Assembly (NCBI RefSeq): GCF_001767295.1
Contig: NZ_CP014944.1
Coordinates: forward strand, 2,852,001 to 2,916,000
DNA: 64,000 nucleotides
Direction: 5' to 3'
Source: Colwellia sp. PAMC 20917
GTDB taxonomy: Bacteria; Pseudomonadota; Gammaproteobacteria; Enterobacterales; Alteromonadaceae
The notes beneath the pieces are model-generated. The model ran no database searches, was not told the origin of the DNA, and was given only the letters and a program-made list of their open reading frames with translations. The position numbers and the translations under genes are program-made. Shown here one piece after another: positions 10,397 to 18,471 of the stretch (within the stretch, counting starts at the first letter, position 1; the number at the start of each line of letters is the position of its first letter).

Positions 10397-11716
10397 ATGG
10401 ATAGCATCAGTAATAACGAACAAAATTATGTTAAATGGTTTAGAAATGCAGCGCCCTATATTAATGCGCACCGTGGAAAAACAGTGGTGCTTATGTTTGG
10501 TGGCGAAGCCGTGCTTCACCCAAATTTTGCCAATATTATTCATGATATTGCTTTGTTGCGTAGCTTGGGTGTTAAGTTAGTCTTAGTTCATGGCGCTAGA
10601 CCACAGATAGAAGAGCGTATGGATCAGCGTAATATTACTCGCCATATTGAAAATAATATTAGAGTAACCGATGCTGAAACTTTGGTTGCAGTAAAGGATG
10701 CGACGGGTTCATTGCGCTTACATATCGAAGCTTTGCTCACTATGGGCTTAGTTAACTCGCCCATGCATGGTTCGCGAATTCGTGTTAGCACCGGGAATTT
10801 TGTCATTGCTAAACCGATAGGGGTACGTGATGGCGTCGATTATAAATATACCGGTAGCGTAAGACGAATCGATGCGGTCGGTATTCATACCCAGCTTGAT
10901 TATGGCTCTATAGTGGTATTATCGCCGATTGGCTACTCTTCTACCGGTGAAGTGTTCAACTTAGCACTTGAAGACGTCGCGACTAAAACAGCACTCGCCC
11001 TTAAAGCCGATAAATTAATTACCTTTACTCAAGAGGATGGTTTAATTGATGAATCTGGTGAGCTAATTCGTAGCTGTAGTGTACGGCGAGTAAAAACGTT
11101 ATTGGATGATAAAGATTGTCATGTTCGCCAATTATTATTAAGAGCGATAATCGAGAGTGGAGAAAATGGTATAGAGCGTTGCCATTGCGTGAGCTACCAA
11201 AGTGATAGTGCTTTACTACAAGAGTTATTTACCCGCGATGGTGCAGGAACTTTAATTGCGAAAGATCATAAAGAAGAAGTTTGTACCGCTAGCATCGATG
11301 ATGTCGGTGGTATTTTAGAACTGATTGCCCCCTTAGAAGAGGAAGGTATTCTGGTGAAGCGCTCAAGAGAACTACTTGAAGTTGAAATTGATCGCTTTAC
11401 GGTACTTAAAAAGGAAGATGTTATTATTGCTTGTGCTGCTTTGTACCCTTATCCCGAAGCAAGTTCAGGAGAAATAGCCTGTGTGGCGATTCATCCTGAT
11501 TATCGCAATGGAAATCGAGGTGAGCGCTTAATGAATGCCTTAGAAGTAAAAGCTTTTGATCAGCACTTAACCTCATTATTTGTCTTAACAACGGTCAGTG
11601 GTCATTGGTTTCGAGAGCAAGGTTTTATCGAAAGTTCAATGGAAGATTTACCTGAAGGTAAAAAACAGCTGTATAACTTCCAACGAAAATCTAAGGTCTA
11701 CATCAAACATATTTAG
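10397..11716 (+). CDS. argA: Amino-acid N-acetyltransferase (N-acetylglutamate synthase) ArgA
   Basis: ArgA acetylates glutamate from acetyl-CoA, the committed step of arginine synthesis. The 439-residue protein has the classical two-domain form. Residues 20 to about 290 are an amino-acid-kinase-like domain (VVLMFGGEAVLH, VKLVLVHGARPQIEERM, VVLSPIGYSSTGEVFNL). Residues from about 295 are a GNAT domain (CVAIHPDYRNGNRGERLM, GHWFREQGF). It is separated from argH(A) by about 100 bp holding a palindrome, and is followed by its own terminator, so it is probably a separate unit. In this family the kinase-like domain is the site of arginine feedback inhibition. Confidence 0.95.
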   Translation: MDSISNNEQNYVKWFRNAAPYINAHRGKTVVLMFGGEAVLHPNFANIIHDIALLRSLGVKLVLVHGARPQIEERMDQRNITRHIENNIRVTDAETLVAVKDATGSLRLHIEALLTMGLVNSPMHGSRIRVSTGNFVIAKPIGVRDGVDYKYTGSVRRIDAVGIHTQLDYGSIVVLSPIGYSSTGEVFNLALEDVATKTALALKADKLITFTQEDGLIDESGELIRSCSVRRVKTLLDDKDCHVRQLLLRAIIESGENGIERCHCVSYQSDSALLQELFTRDGAGTLIAKDHKEEVCTASIDDVGGILELIAPLEEEGILVKRSRELLEVEIDRFTVLKKEDVIIACAALYPYPEASSGEIACVAIHPDYRNGNRGERLMNALEVKAFDQHLTSLFVLTTVSGHWFREQGFIESSMEDLPEGKKQLYNFQRKSKVYIKHI

Positions 11717-11761
11717 TGAATAGGTCTCGCTGTTATCAATTCAACGTTTATTTATAAGAAT

Positions 11762-11790
11762 AAATGCCGCTTTTAAAAGCGGCATTTTTG
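11762..11790 (+). terminator. Terminator of argA
   Basis: A perfect 26-bp palindrome (arms AAATGCCGCTTTT and AAAAGCGGCATTT) is followed by further T residues 46 bp after the argA stop. Confidence 0.85.
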
Positions 11791-11964
11791 TTTTTAAGTT
11801 GGGCTTTAAATATTTGAGTTTGTTTATTTATGCAACAAAGTAAATATAAAAGCATTTATATACAATAATCGTGCACATATGTAACAGTAATGTTTCATAT
11901 TCGTTACTTTTAGGGCATATTGTGTGCCGCGCTCATTATTTGTTTTCAAGGTTTATACTTTTCA

Positions 11965-13158
11965 ATGGTCATATTTAGACTTTTAGTCATTCTTCTCATT
12001 GCTTTTGCAATGACTTTACTGACTTCTTTTGCACTCAAAGCAGAAACTGACTTCGCGCTAGAAAGTGGTGATCAATTTACAGCAACGCTGTTATCTGAAT
12101 ATGGTCAAATAAGTAACTTTCTTAATCAAGGAAGTGATGAAGAAAGCACCGGCTACGTAAAAATTGAACCGTCCGTCTTTATTCAAACACAGTTATCACG
12201 ACATTTAATACAATTAGCGACAAAGGTCAGTCATTACCAATTTAATAACTTTAGTGAAGACGATCATAATAATTTATTATTTAAGCCAAGCTATTTCTTT
12301 AAGCTTGATCATAACAAAACACTGTTTGCAGATATTAAGTTACAGGAAAGTTATGAATATCGCGGTACTGGCTTATCTTTAGGCAATGCAGAATTAATAA
12401 CAAGCGGAGATGATAAAAAATCGCTTGCCGCTAATATAGGCTACTTATATGGCCAAATTGATTCAGTAGCAAAATTAAAACTTTCAATCGGTCAAGAAGA
12501 CTTTCGCTATAAAACAAGACGAGCCGAAAATAAGGCACTCGACCGTGTTGATCAAAGTGTTGCGGCTAGTTTTGATTATTTACTGTCAGGAAAGACATAT
12601 TTTGCTGCAGATTTAGCTTATACCCAATCAAACTTTCAAAATAATAGCCCATTAAATAAAGACATATATGCGGTATTAGTCGGTATGAAGTGGCAATCGA
12701 CGGCTATAACTCAACTGCAAGCATTAATTGGTTATCAAAGATTAACTTTTGAAGAAACATTGTTTGCCAGCGATACTCGCTTTAAATGGCGAGTTGATAT
12801 TAATTGGCAGCCAACGAATTTTATGCAAATGAATATAAACACCCAACGAAATTATGAAACAACCAACAGAATTGTCGATAGCTATCGAGTTGTTGACAGT
12901 ACTAATTTACAACTTACTCATCAACTGACTGATTATTTTCAGACATCTGCGGTTGTTGGGTATAGACAAGAAAAGGTCGTTTACCTTGAGCAAACGATTA
13001 ATGAAGATTATTTATACTCAGAGGTTAGGTTGAATTATCAACGTAATGATTGGCTGACTGTATTTGCAGGTTTTACTTTTAAAGAACTAACAGCAAGTGA
13101 TGATAGGCTAAACAACCAGGGCAATAGCTTATCGTTAGGCTTTAATGTTAATATTTAG
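11965..13158 (+). CDS. Outer-membrane beta-barrel protein of polysaccharide export locus (EpsL-like)
   Basis: The protein starts with a signal peptide (MVIFRLLVILLIAFAMTLLT...ALKAET) and then runs as alternating amphipathic strands rich in Tyr, Gln and Asn, ending LGFNVNI. This is typical of putative beta-barrel porin 2 (BBP2/EpsL) proteins found in exopolysaccharide operons. A TTG 45 bp upstream (11920) is in frame; I prefer the ATG because it puts the signal peptide at the N-terminus. It lies 15 bp before the OPX export gene and is probably co-transcribed with it. Its likely role is the outer-membrane pore partner of the short OPX protein. The barrel call is firm; the pore role is inferred from context. 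Confidence 0.75.
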   Translation: MVIFRLLVILLIAFAMTLLTSFALKAETDFALESGDQFTATLLSEYGQISNFLNQGSDEESTGYVKIEPSVFIQTQLSRHLIQLATKVSHYQFNNFSEDDHNNLLFKPSYFFKLDHNKTLFADIKLQESYEYRGTGLSLGNAELITSGDDKKSLAANIGYLYGQIDSVAKLKLSIGQEDFRYKTRRAENKALDRVDQSVAASFDYLLSGKTYFAADLAYTQSNFQNNSPLNKDIYAVLVGMKWQSTAITQLQALIGYQRLTFEETLFASDTRFKWRVDINWQPTNFMQMNINTQRNYETTNRIVDSYRVVDSTNLQLTHQLTDYFQTSAVVGYRQEKVVYLEQTINEDYLYSEVRLNYQRNDWLTVFAGFTFKELTASDDRLNNQGNSLSLGFNVNI

Positions 13159-13173
13159 TATTGGATAAAAAAT

Positions 13174-13689
13174 ATGCGTTACTATGTTTTGTCACTAATT
13201 TTAGTGCTCTGCAGCTTTTTTTGTGAGGCAAGTGATTATTTACTGGGCCCTGGCGATAAAATACATATTGTTGTTTACGGTGAAGACGATTTAACAACAA
13301 CTGTGAAAATTGATAAATCGGGTTTTATATCTTTTCCGTTTTTAGCTGATATACAGGTAATAGGTTTATCAACTAAAAAACTTGAAACCACGATAAGAAA
13401 AGGCTTACTTGGAGATTATATTGTTGACCCACAAGTCTCTGTTTCTGTGTCTATTTATCGGCCGTTTTTTATCCACGGACAAGTTACACGACCAGGTGGT
13501 TACCCTTATCAAGATTATTTGACCTTGGATAAAGCCATCGCAATCGCTGGGGGGTTATCTAATAGGGCGTCGGCTTCCGATTGGAAAATTACACGACTAG
13601 TCAAAGGTGTTAAAGTGACGTTAGAGGGGAACATTGCTACTGAGATCCACCCTGATGATATTATAAAAATAGAACAAAGTTTTTTCTAA
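13174..13689 (+). CDS. Polysaccharide export (OPX/Wza-family) protein, short form
   Basis: The 171-residue protein has an N-terminal signal peptide (MRYYVLSLILVLCSFFCEAS), then the polysaccharide-export domain beginning YLLGPGDKIHIVVYGEDDL. One SLBB beta-grasp domain follows (PFFIHGQVTRPGGYPY, LDKAIAIAGGL). Wza itself is about 380 residues with several SLBB-type domains and a C-terminal membrane helix; this form stops after one SLBB domain and has no helix. OPX proteins of this short type are thought to need a separate outer-membrane barrel, which fits the gene just upstream. It forms the periplasmic part of the polysaccharide export channel. Confidence 0.85.
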   Translation: MRYYVLSLILVLCSFFCEASDYLLGPGDKIHIVVYGEDDLTTTVKIDKSGFISFPFLADIQVIGLSTKKLETTIRKGLLGDYIVDPQVSVSVSIYRPFFIHGQVTRPGGYPYQDYLTLDKAIAIAGGLSNRASASDWKITRLVKGVKVTLEGNIATEIHPDDIIKIEQSFF

Positions 13690-13695
13690 AATAAA

Positions 13696-13725
13696 AATAA
13701 CAATAACAATAACAATAACAATAAT
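13696..13725. repeat. AATAAC hexanucleotide microsatellite
   Basis: There are four perfect AATAAC units followed by AATAAT, starting 7 bp after the export gene stop and 80 bp before the BY-kinase start. Length changes here would alter the spacing of the intergenic leader, not a reading frame. Confidence 0.8.
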
Positions 13726-13804
13726 TATAAAAACTGAAAAAGGATTTTCGACAAATTTTATTAGCCGTATTTATATGTGGTTTTGCAAATAATAATGAGC
13801 AGTA

Positions 13805-15970
13805 ATGTTAAACGATAATCAAAGCGTAAATTTTAATGCCCCAAACCAAGAGATAGATTTAAAAGAGGTCTTAAGACCGCTTTGGTCTCGACGTTGGCAG
13901 ATTGTTTTCTTTACTTTACTCGTTTCACTGATGGTTTCTTTTTATGTTTCGTTGCTCAAGCCTTCCTTTAAAGCCACGGCTATTTTACAAATAGGCAGTA
14001 ATAAACCCGCGAATACTTTATCGATTAATGACGCCTTTAATGAATCTAGCGCCAGTAAAGAGCAAGTTAAAACCCAGTACGAATTATTAAAGTCTCGAAA
14101 ATTTGCTGAGCGCGTTATTATTAGTTTAAATTTGGTTGAACATCAGGAATTTAATAGTGGTAAATACAATGATAAAATAAGCTTCTTCGCTAACATAGGA
14201 AAGCGGACTAGTAGACCAACGGTCAGCAGCTTAATCTCAATCTTTGAAAGTCGTTTAACTATCGCTCCGATAGCGAGCACCGAACTTGTTAAAATAAGTT
14301 TTGCTGCGCACTCACCTCAATTAGCACAAAAAGTCGCTAATCAAATCGGTCTCACTTATCTTCAATACCAAGATGAAATTCATAGCGCGTCAAAGGAGTC
14401 AACGTCGCAGTGGCTTGTTGACCAACTTGAAGAGTTAGAGAAAAAGCTTGAAACATCAGAGCAAGAACTACAAGAATACCGTGAAGCGGAAGGTATTGTT
14501 GATATTTTAGGGATTGCTGGCTTAGTTAGCTCTGAGTTAACCGAGCTAACTTCTTCAGCAATACGAGCTGAAAAAATCAAAGATGACTTAGAAGTAACTT
14601 ACCAAAGTATGCAAAAGCGTCGAAAAAATACCGCGCAACTTCTGGAACTTCAGGAAATCAGTCAGCAAAGTGACCTTGTACAATTAAGGCGTGCCGATGA
14701 AAAAGCAGCGCGTAAGATATTTGAGCTTTCCAAGCGTTACGGGCCCAAACACCCCAAACGTATAGCGGTGCAAGCAGAGCTAGAGTCATTGCAAAAAGGC
14801 ATCGTACAGCTCGTTGATGAAATTGTAATATCTATTGAAAAAGATTACCTAAACTCTTCTGAAAAAGTTAAAGCAACGAATAATCGTTTGGCAATTGCGA
14901 AAGTCGATTACTTACGCTTGAGCCGTTTACAAAATAAATTTTCACAATTGCAACGCGAAGTTGATACCAATAAAGAACTTTATAATAACTATTTAGTCCG
15001 TTTAAAAGAGACTGACGCTATGGGTAATTATAAAGCAAACTTTTACGTGCGTTTTATTGATAAAGCGATTATACCCACGGATAGGTTCGCCCCCAAAAAA
15101 GCCCTCATAGTGATTATGAGTTTTATGTTATCGTTTGCGATTATTGCCATAATTATCATTATGCGTGAGATATCAATGGATACGTTAAATTCACGTCGAA
15201 AACTTGATAGCTTTACCGAAGCACCTGTTCTCGCTATTTTACCAAAATTTCAAGCGCCAAGTGCTGAAAAAAAGAATGATCCCTATTACACCGATAATCG
15301 CTTTACCGAAGCGGTGCGCACGTTAAGAACCTCTTTATTGTTTAATGGCGAAAGTAAGCCAGCTAAAGTGATTGCGATAACATCCTCGGTGCCAAATGAA
15401 GGGAAGTCGACTATAGCACTACATTTAGCCCGCTCGTTTAGTGAAATGGAAAAGGTTTTGCTCATTGAAGCGGATATGCGACATCCGACCGTAGCAAAAA
15501 ATATGAATTTAAGTCCACATCGCCCAGGATTATCAAATTTATTAGCGAAAACACATCAAATTAATGAATGTATTATCCGCGATAAAAACTTAAAGTTAGA
15601 TATTTTAACCTCGGGTATTTCTCCGGCTAATCCGCTAGTTTTTTTATCAATGAAACGCCTTAATATGCTCATTAAAGTTTTTGGTAATTTTTATGACCGA
15701 ATTATTATTGAGACACCACCGGTAAATGCTGTGAGTGATGCTGCTATTATTTCTAAATTAGTTGAAACGGTTTTGTATGTTGTTCATGGTGAAAAAACGA
15801 AACGAGAGCAAATTACCACAGGTTTACGTATGCTAAAGCAAGTCAATGCACACATTGAGGGCATCATAATCAACCACAGCCAAAGCATTGATGCTGATAA
15901 ATACCAAAACAAGTACTACAACGAACGCGCTAATAACATTGTTAAATTACCGGTACGTAAACAAGGTTAG
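13805..15970 (+). CDS. Polysaccharide co-polymerase / BY-family tyrosine autokinase (Wzc-like)
   Basis: This 721-residue inner-membrane protein controls chain length and export of a polysaccharide. Residues 20-120 form the Wzz domain, with membrane helix 1 near 35-55. A long periplasmic coiled-coil (about 195-420) precedes helix 2 near 430-452. The cytoplasmic kinase has Walker A SSVPNEGKST (G533-K534), Walker A' VLLIEADMRHP and a Walker B reading IIIETPP, where Asp is usual. The C-terminus carries a tyrosine cluster (KYQNKYYNER), the expected autophosphorylation tail. No glycosyltransferase, flippase or polymerase gene follows. Instead the last 115 bp of this gene recur downstream. An upstream repeat and a 115-bp gap separate it from the OPX gene. 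Confidence 0.9.
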   Translation: MLNDNQSVNFNAPNQEIDLKEVLRPLWSRRWQIVFFTLLVSLMVSFYVSLLKPSFKATAILQIGSNKPANTLSINDAFNESSASKEQVKTQYELLKSRKFAERVIISLNLVEHQEFNSGKYNDKISFFANIGKRTSRPTVSSLISIFESRLTIAPIASTELVKISFAAHSPQLAQKVANQIGLTYLQYQDEIHSASKESTSQWLVDQLEELEKKLETSEQELQEYREAEGIVDILGIAGLVSSELTELTSSAIRAEKIKDDLEVTYQSMQKRRKNTAQLLELQEISQQSDLVQLRRADEKAARKIFELSKRYGPKHPKRIAVQAELESLQKGIVQLVDEIVISIEKDYLNSSEKVKATNNRLAIAKVDYLRLSRLQNKFSQLQREVDTNKELYNNYLVRLKETDAMGNYKANFYVRFIDKAIIPTDRFAPKKALIVIMSFMLSFAIIAIIIIMREISMDTLNSRRKLDSFTEAPVLAILPKFQAPSAEKKNDPYYTDNRFTEAVRTLRTSLLFNGESKPAKVIAITSSVPNEGKSTIALHLARSFSEMEKVLLIEADMRHPTVAKNMNLSPHRPGLSNLLAKTHQINECIIRDKNLKLDILTSGISPANPLVFLSMKRLNMLIKVFGNFYDRIIIETPPVNAVSDAAIISKLVETVLYVVHGEKTKREQITTGLRMLKQVNAHIEGIIINHSQSIDADKYQNKYYNERANNIVKLPVRKQG

Positions 15971-16343
15971 TGTTCTTCTATCTATTAGTAGTCACTAGTC
16001 AGTAGTCAATACAGTCAATAGTCAATGCAGCCAATATTCGAAGGCATCATAATCAACCACAGCCAAAGCATTGATGCTGATAAATACCAAAACAAGTATT
16101 ACAACGAACGCGCTAATAATATTGTTAAATTACCGGTACGAAAACAAGGTTAGGGTTCTTCTATCTGTCAGTAGTCAATGCAGCCAATATTCGAAGGCAT
16201 CATAATCAACCACAGCCAAAGCATTGATGATGATAAATACCAAAACAAGTACTACAACGAACGCGCCAATAATATTGTTAAACTTCCGGTACGCAAGCGG
16301 GGTTAAAAACATTGTTAAATTACCGGTACGCAAACAAGGTTAG
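15842..16343 (+). repeat. Tandem copies of the BY-kinase 3' end
   Basis: The gene's own 3' end (from about 15842 to its stop at 15970) is repeated at 16021-16153 and 16174-16306, with a short partial copy at 16307-16343. Copies 1 and 2 each retain the codons for the last 37 residues, EGIIINHSQSID through KLPVRKQG (or KRG), including the tyrosine cluster and a stop. Each is preceded by an identical stretch that creates a 42-codon open frame starting MQPIF. The partial copy encodes only the last 11 residues. Short AGTCA-type repeats fill 15990-16025. No ribosome site precedes the copies, so they are probably untranslated. Confidence 0.9.
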
Positions 16344-16432
16344 TATTTTTCTCAATATTAACCTCTTTCGCTTATTGAAAACTGCGGTAGAATAAGAGTA
16401 AGTTTTTACCAGCAAGTACTTCTGCTTATAAT

Positions 16433-17458
16433 ATGAAATCACGCCAACAATTTTCCCTACAAAAAAATAACAGTTTTGCAGTCTATGCAACGACACCCAT
16501 TATTTATTATCCAAATAGTGAACAAGATCTGCAATTATTAGCAGCGGTGACTAGCGAACCTTTTTATATTTTAGGCGCGGGCAGTAATACGCTTTTTGTC
16601 GAGGGTGTTACACCGGTAATTATTAAGCCGGAGTTTTTAGGGATTCATGTTAATGAAACAGAAGAATATTATCAGGTCAATGCCGCTTGTGGTGAAAATT
16701 GGCATGACTTGGTATGCTTTTGTATTGATGAAGGCATTAACGGTCTAGAAAACTTAGCACTTATTCCTGGCAGTGTTGGCGCTGCTCCAGTACAAAATAT
16801 TGGTGCTTATGGCGTTGAGATTGCTAATTTTATTGAAAGTGTAACTTGGTTTGATTTTGCTAAAAACAAATCACAGCAGTTAACGCAGGCGCAATGTCAA
16901 TTTGATTATCGCGATAGTATTTTTAAAAATGCTTTAAAAAATAAAGGAATCATCACAGATATTACTTTACGCTTTCCAAAAAACTGGCAGGCTAAGCTGA
17001 ATTACCAAGGATTAAACACCTTGCCCCAAAATAGTCATGCTAGGGTTATTATGGATACCGTGATTTCCATACGAAATGCTAAGTTACCTGATCCCAAGGT
17101 TATTCCAAACGCTGGCAGCTTTTTTAAAAATCCTGTGGTTAGCGCTGAGCAGTTTTTATTATTAAAAAGTAACCATCCAGAAATTGCCGCTTATCAACAA
17201 GATAATGGCACTGTTAAGCTAGCAGCAGGTTGGTTAATTGAAAGAGCAGGGCTGAAAGGTTATCAACTTAACGGTGCAGCTGTGCATAATAAGCAGGCGC
17301 TAGTGCTAACCAATATTGATTCGGCCTGCGGGGCAGATATCAAAAATTTAGCCCTACATGTACAGCAAACCGTATTCGCATTATTTACCATTATGCTACA
17401 ACCAGAAGTAAGAATGCTCGGTGAGCAGGGCGAAGTTACCTTAGGAGCTATAAGCTGA
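16433..17458 (+). CDS. murB: UDP-N-acetylenolpyruvoylglucosamine reductase MurB
   Basis: MurB reduces UDP-GlcNAc-enolpyruvate to UDP-MurNAc with NADPH and FAD in peptidoglycan synthesis. The 341-residue protein is of the Escherichia coli type. FAD-binding motifs are ILGAGSNTLF and PGSVGAAPVQNIGAYGVEI. The catalytic serine is S229 in NAGSFFKNPV and the acid is in QPEVRMLGEQGE near the C-terminus. It lies 2 bp ahead of birA, matching the conserved murB-birA pair, and starts 89 bp after the last BY-kinase tail copy, so its promoter may lie in that repeat-rich region. Confidence 0.96.
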   Translation: MKSRQQFSLQKNNSFAVYATTPIIYYPNSEQDLQLLAAVTSEPFYILGAGSNTLFVEGVTPVIIKPEFLGIHVNETEEYYQVNAACGENWHDLVCFCIDEGINGLENLALIPGSVGAAPVQNIGAYGVEIANFIESVTWFDFAKNKSQQLTQAQCQFDYRDSIFKNALKNKGIITDITLRFPKNWQAKLNYQGLNTLPQNSHARVIMDTVISIRNAKLPDPKVIPNAGSFFKNPVVSAEQFLLLKSNHPEIAAYQQDNGTVKLAAGWLIERAGLKGYQLNGAAVHNKQALVLTNIDSACGADIKNLALHVQQTVFALFTIMLQPEVRMLGEQGEVTLGAIS

Positions 17459-17460
17459 TC

Positions 17461-18471
17461 ATGGCCAAAGCAATACGAGAGCAATTAATACAATATTTAG
17501 CCGCCGGACAATTTGTTTCTGGGCAATGGTTAGGTGAGCAGCTAGGGGTAAGTCGCGCAGCAATATCTAATCATATCGCCTCGCTAATTGAAATGGGGCT
17601 TGATATTTATAGTGTTACTGGCAAAGGCTATAAATTATCTGAACCGTTAACACTATTAGATGAAAAAGAAATTCAATACAAGTTAAGCGCATTGGGTCAG
17701 AAAAACAAAGTCGAAGTGCATAATATTATTGACTCAACCAATAGTTATTTATTGCGTCGTTTACCCAATCAAAATCATAATTTGCAAGTCTGTTTAGCTG
17801 AATATCAAGATGCAGGGCGCGGTCGACGCGGTCGTAAGTGGATCTCACCTTTTGGTTCACATATATATATGTCGATGTATTGGTATTTAGAGCAAGGTAT
17901 GGCGGCAGCTATGGGATTAAGTGTCGTGTCGGCTTTAGCGGTTAGTGATGCAGTAAAAGAACTTTATCAAATTGATGTGCAGTTAAAGTGGCCCAATGAC
18001 ATTTATTTTGGCGGGGTTAAGCTCGCTGGTATCCTTATTGATTTGGATGGGCAAGCTCTTGAACCGTGTCACTGTGTTATTGGTATTGGTTTAAATATTA
18101 ATATGCCCCAAAAAAGTGCAGAACAAGTCGACCAACCTTGGACAGATTTACAAACAGCTATGATGCAAAGTACCAACAAGCATGGAAATAACGCGGTTAA
18201 TACGATTGACCGAAATGTTTTAGCTGTAACGTTAATTTCTAAACTCTCATTAAGGCTTCAGCAGCATCAACATGAAGGGTTGCTGAGTATGGCCAATGAG
18301 TGGGCCAAACAAGATTATTATATCAATAAACCGATAAGGCTAATCACCGGCACGCGTGAAAAGAAAGGTATTTGTCGAGGCATTAATAACCAAGGAGCTT
18401 TATTGTTAGAAGTTGACGGCCAAATTAGTCCTATTTATGGTGGTGAAGTTAGCTTGAGGGCTGACACATGA
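17461..18471 (+). CDS. birA: Bifunctional biotin-protein ligase / biotin operon repressor BirA
   Basis: BirA activates biotin with ATP and attaches it to the biotin carrier protein of acetyl-CoA carboxylase; the biotinyl-AMP form represses bio genes. The 336 residues comprise an N-terminal winged helix (about 1-60, GEQLGVSRAAISNHI), a central ligase domain with the glycine/arginine loop GRGRRGRKW at 119-127 followed by WPNDIYFGGVKLAGIL, and a C-terminal SH3-like domain. Having the winged helix implies it keeps the repressor role. It is 2 bp after murB and its stop overlaps coaX by 4 bp (ATGA). Confidence 0.96.
   Translation: MAKAIREQLIQYLAAGQFVSGQWLGEQLGVSRAAISNHIASLIEMGLDIYSVTGKGYKLSEPLTLLDEKEIQYKLSALGQKNKVEVHNIIDSTNSYLLRRLPNQNHNLQVCLAEYQDAGRGRRGRKWISPFGSHIYMSMYWYLEQGMAAAMGLSVVSALAVSDAVKELYQIDVQLKWPNDIYFGGVKLAGILIDLDGQALEPCHCVIGIGLNINMPQKSAEQVDQPWTDLQTAMMQSTNKHGNNAVNTIDRNVLAVTLISKLSLRLQQHQHEGLLSMANEWAKQDYYINKPIRLITGTREKKGICRGINNQGALLLEVDGQISPIYGGEVSLRADT

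Noticed and set aside
13728..13802. Short signal-peptide-like frame (ILLAVFICGFANNNEQ) before the BY-kinase
   Set aside because: It has about 24 codons and no start codon, so it cannot be supported as a gene.
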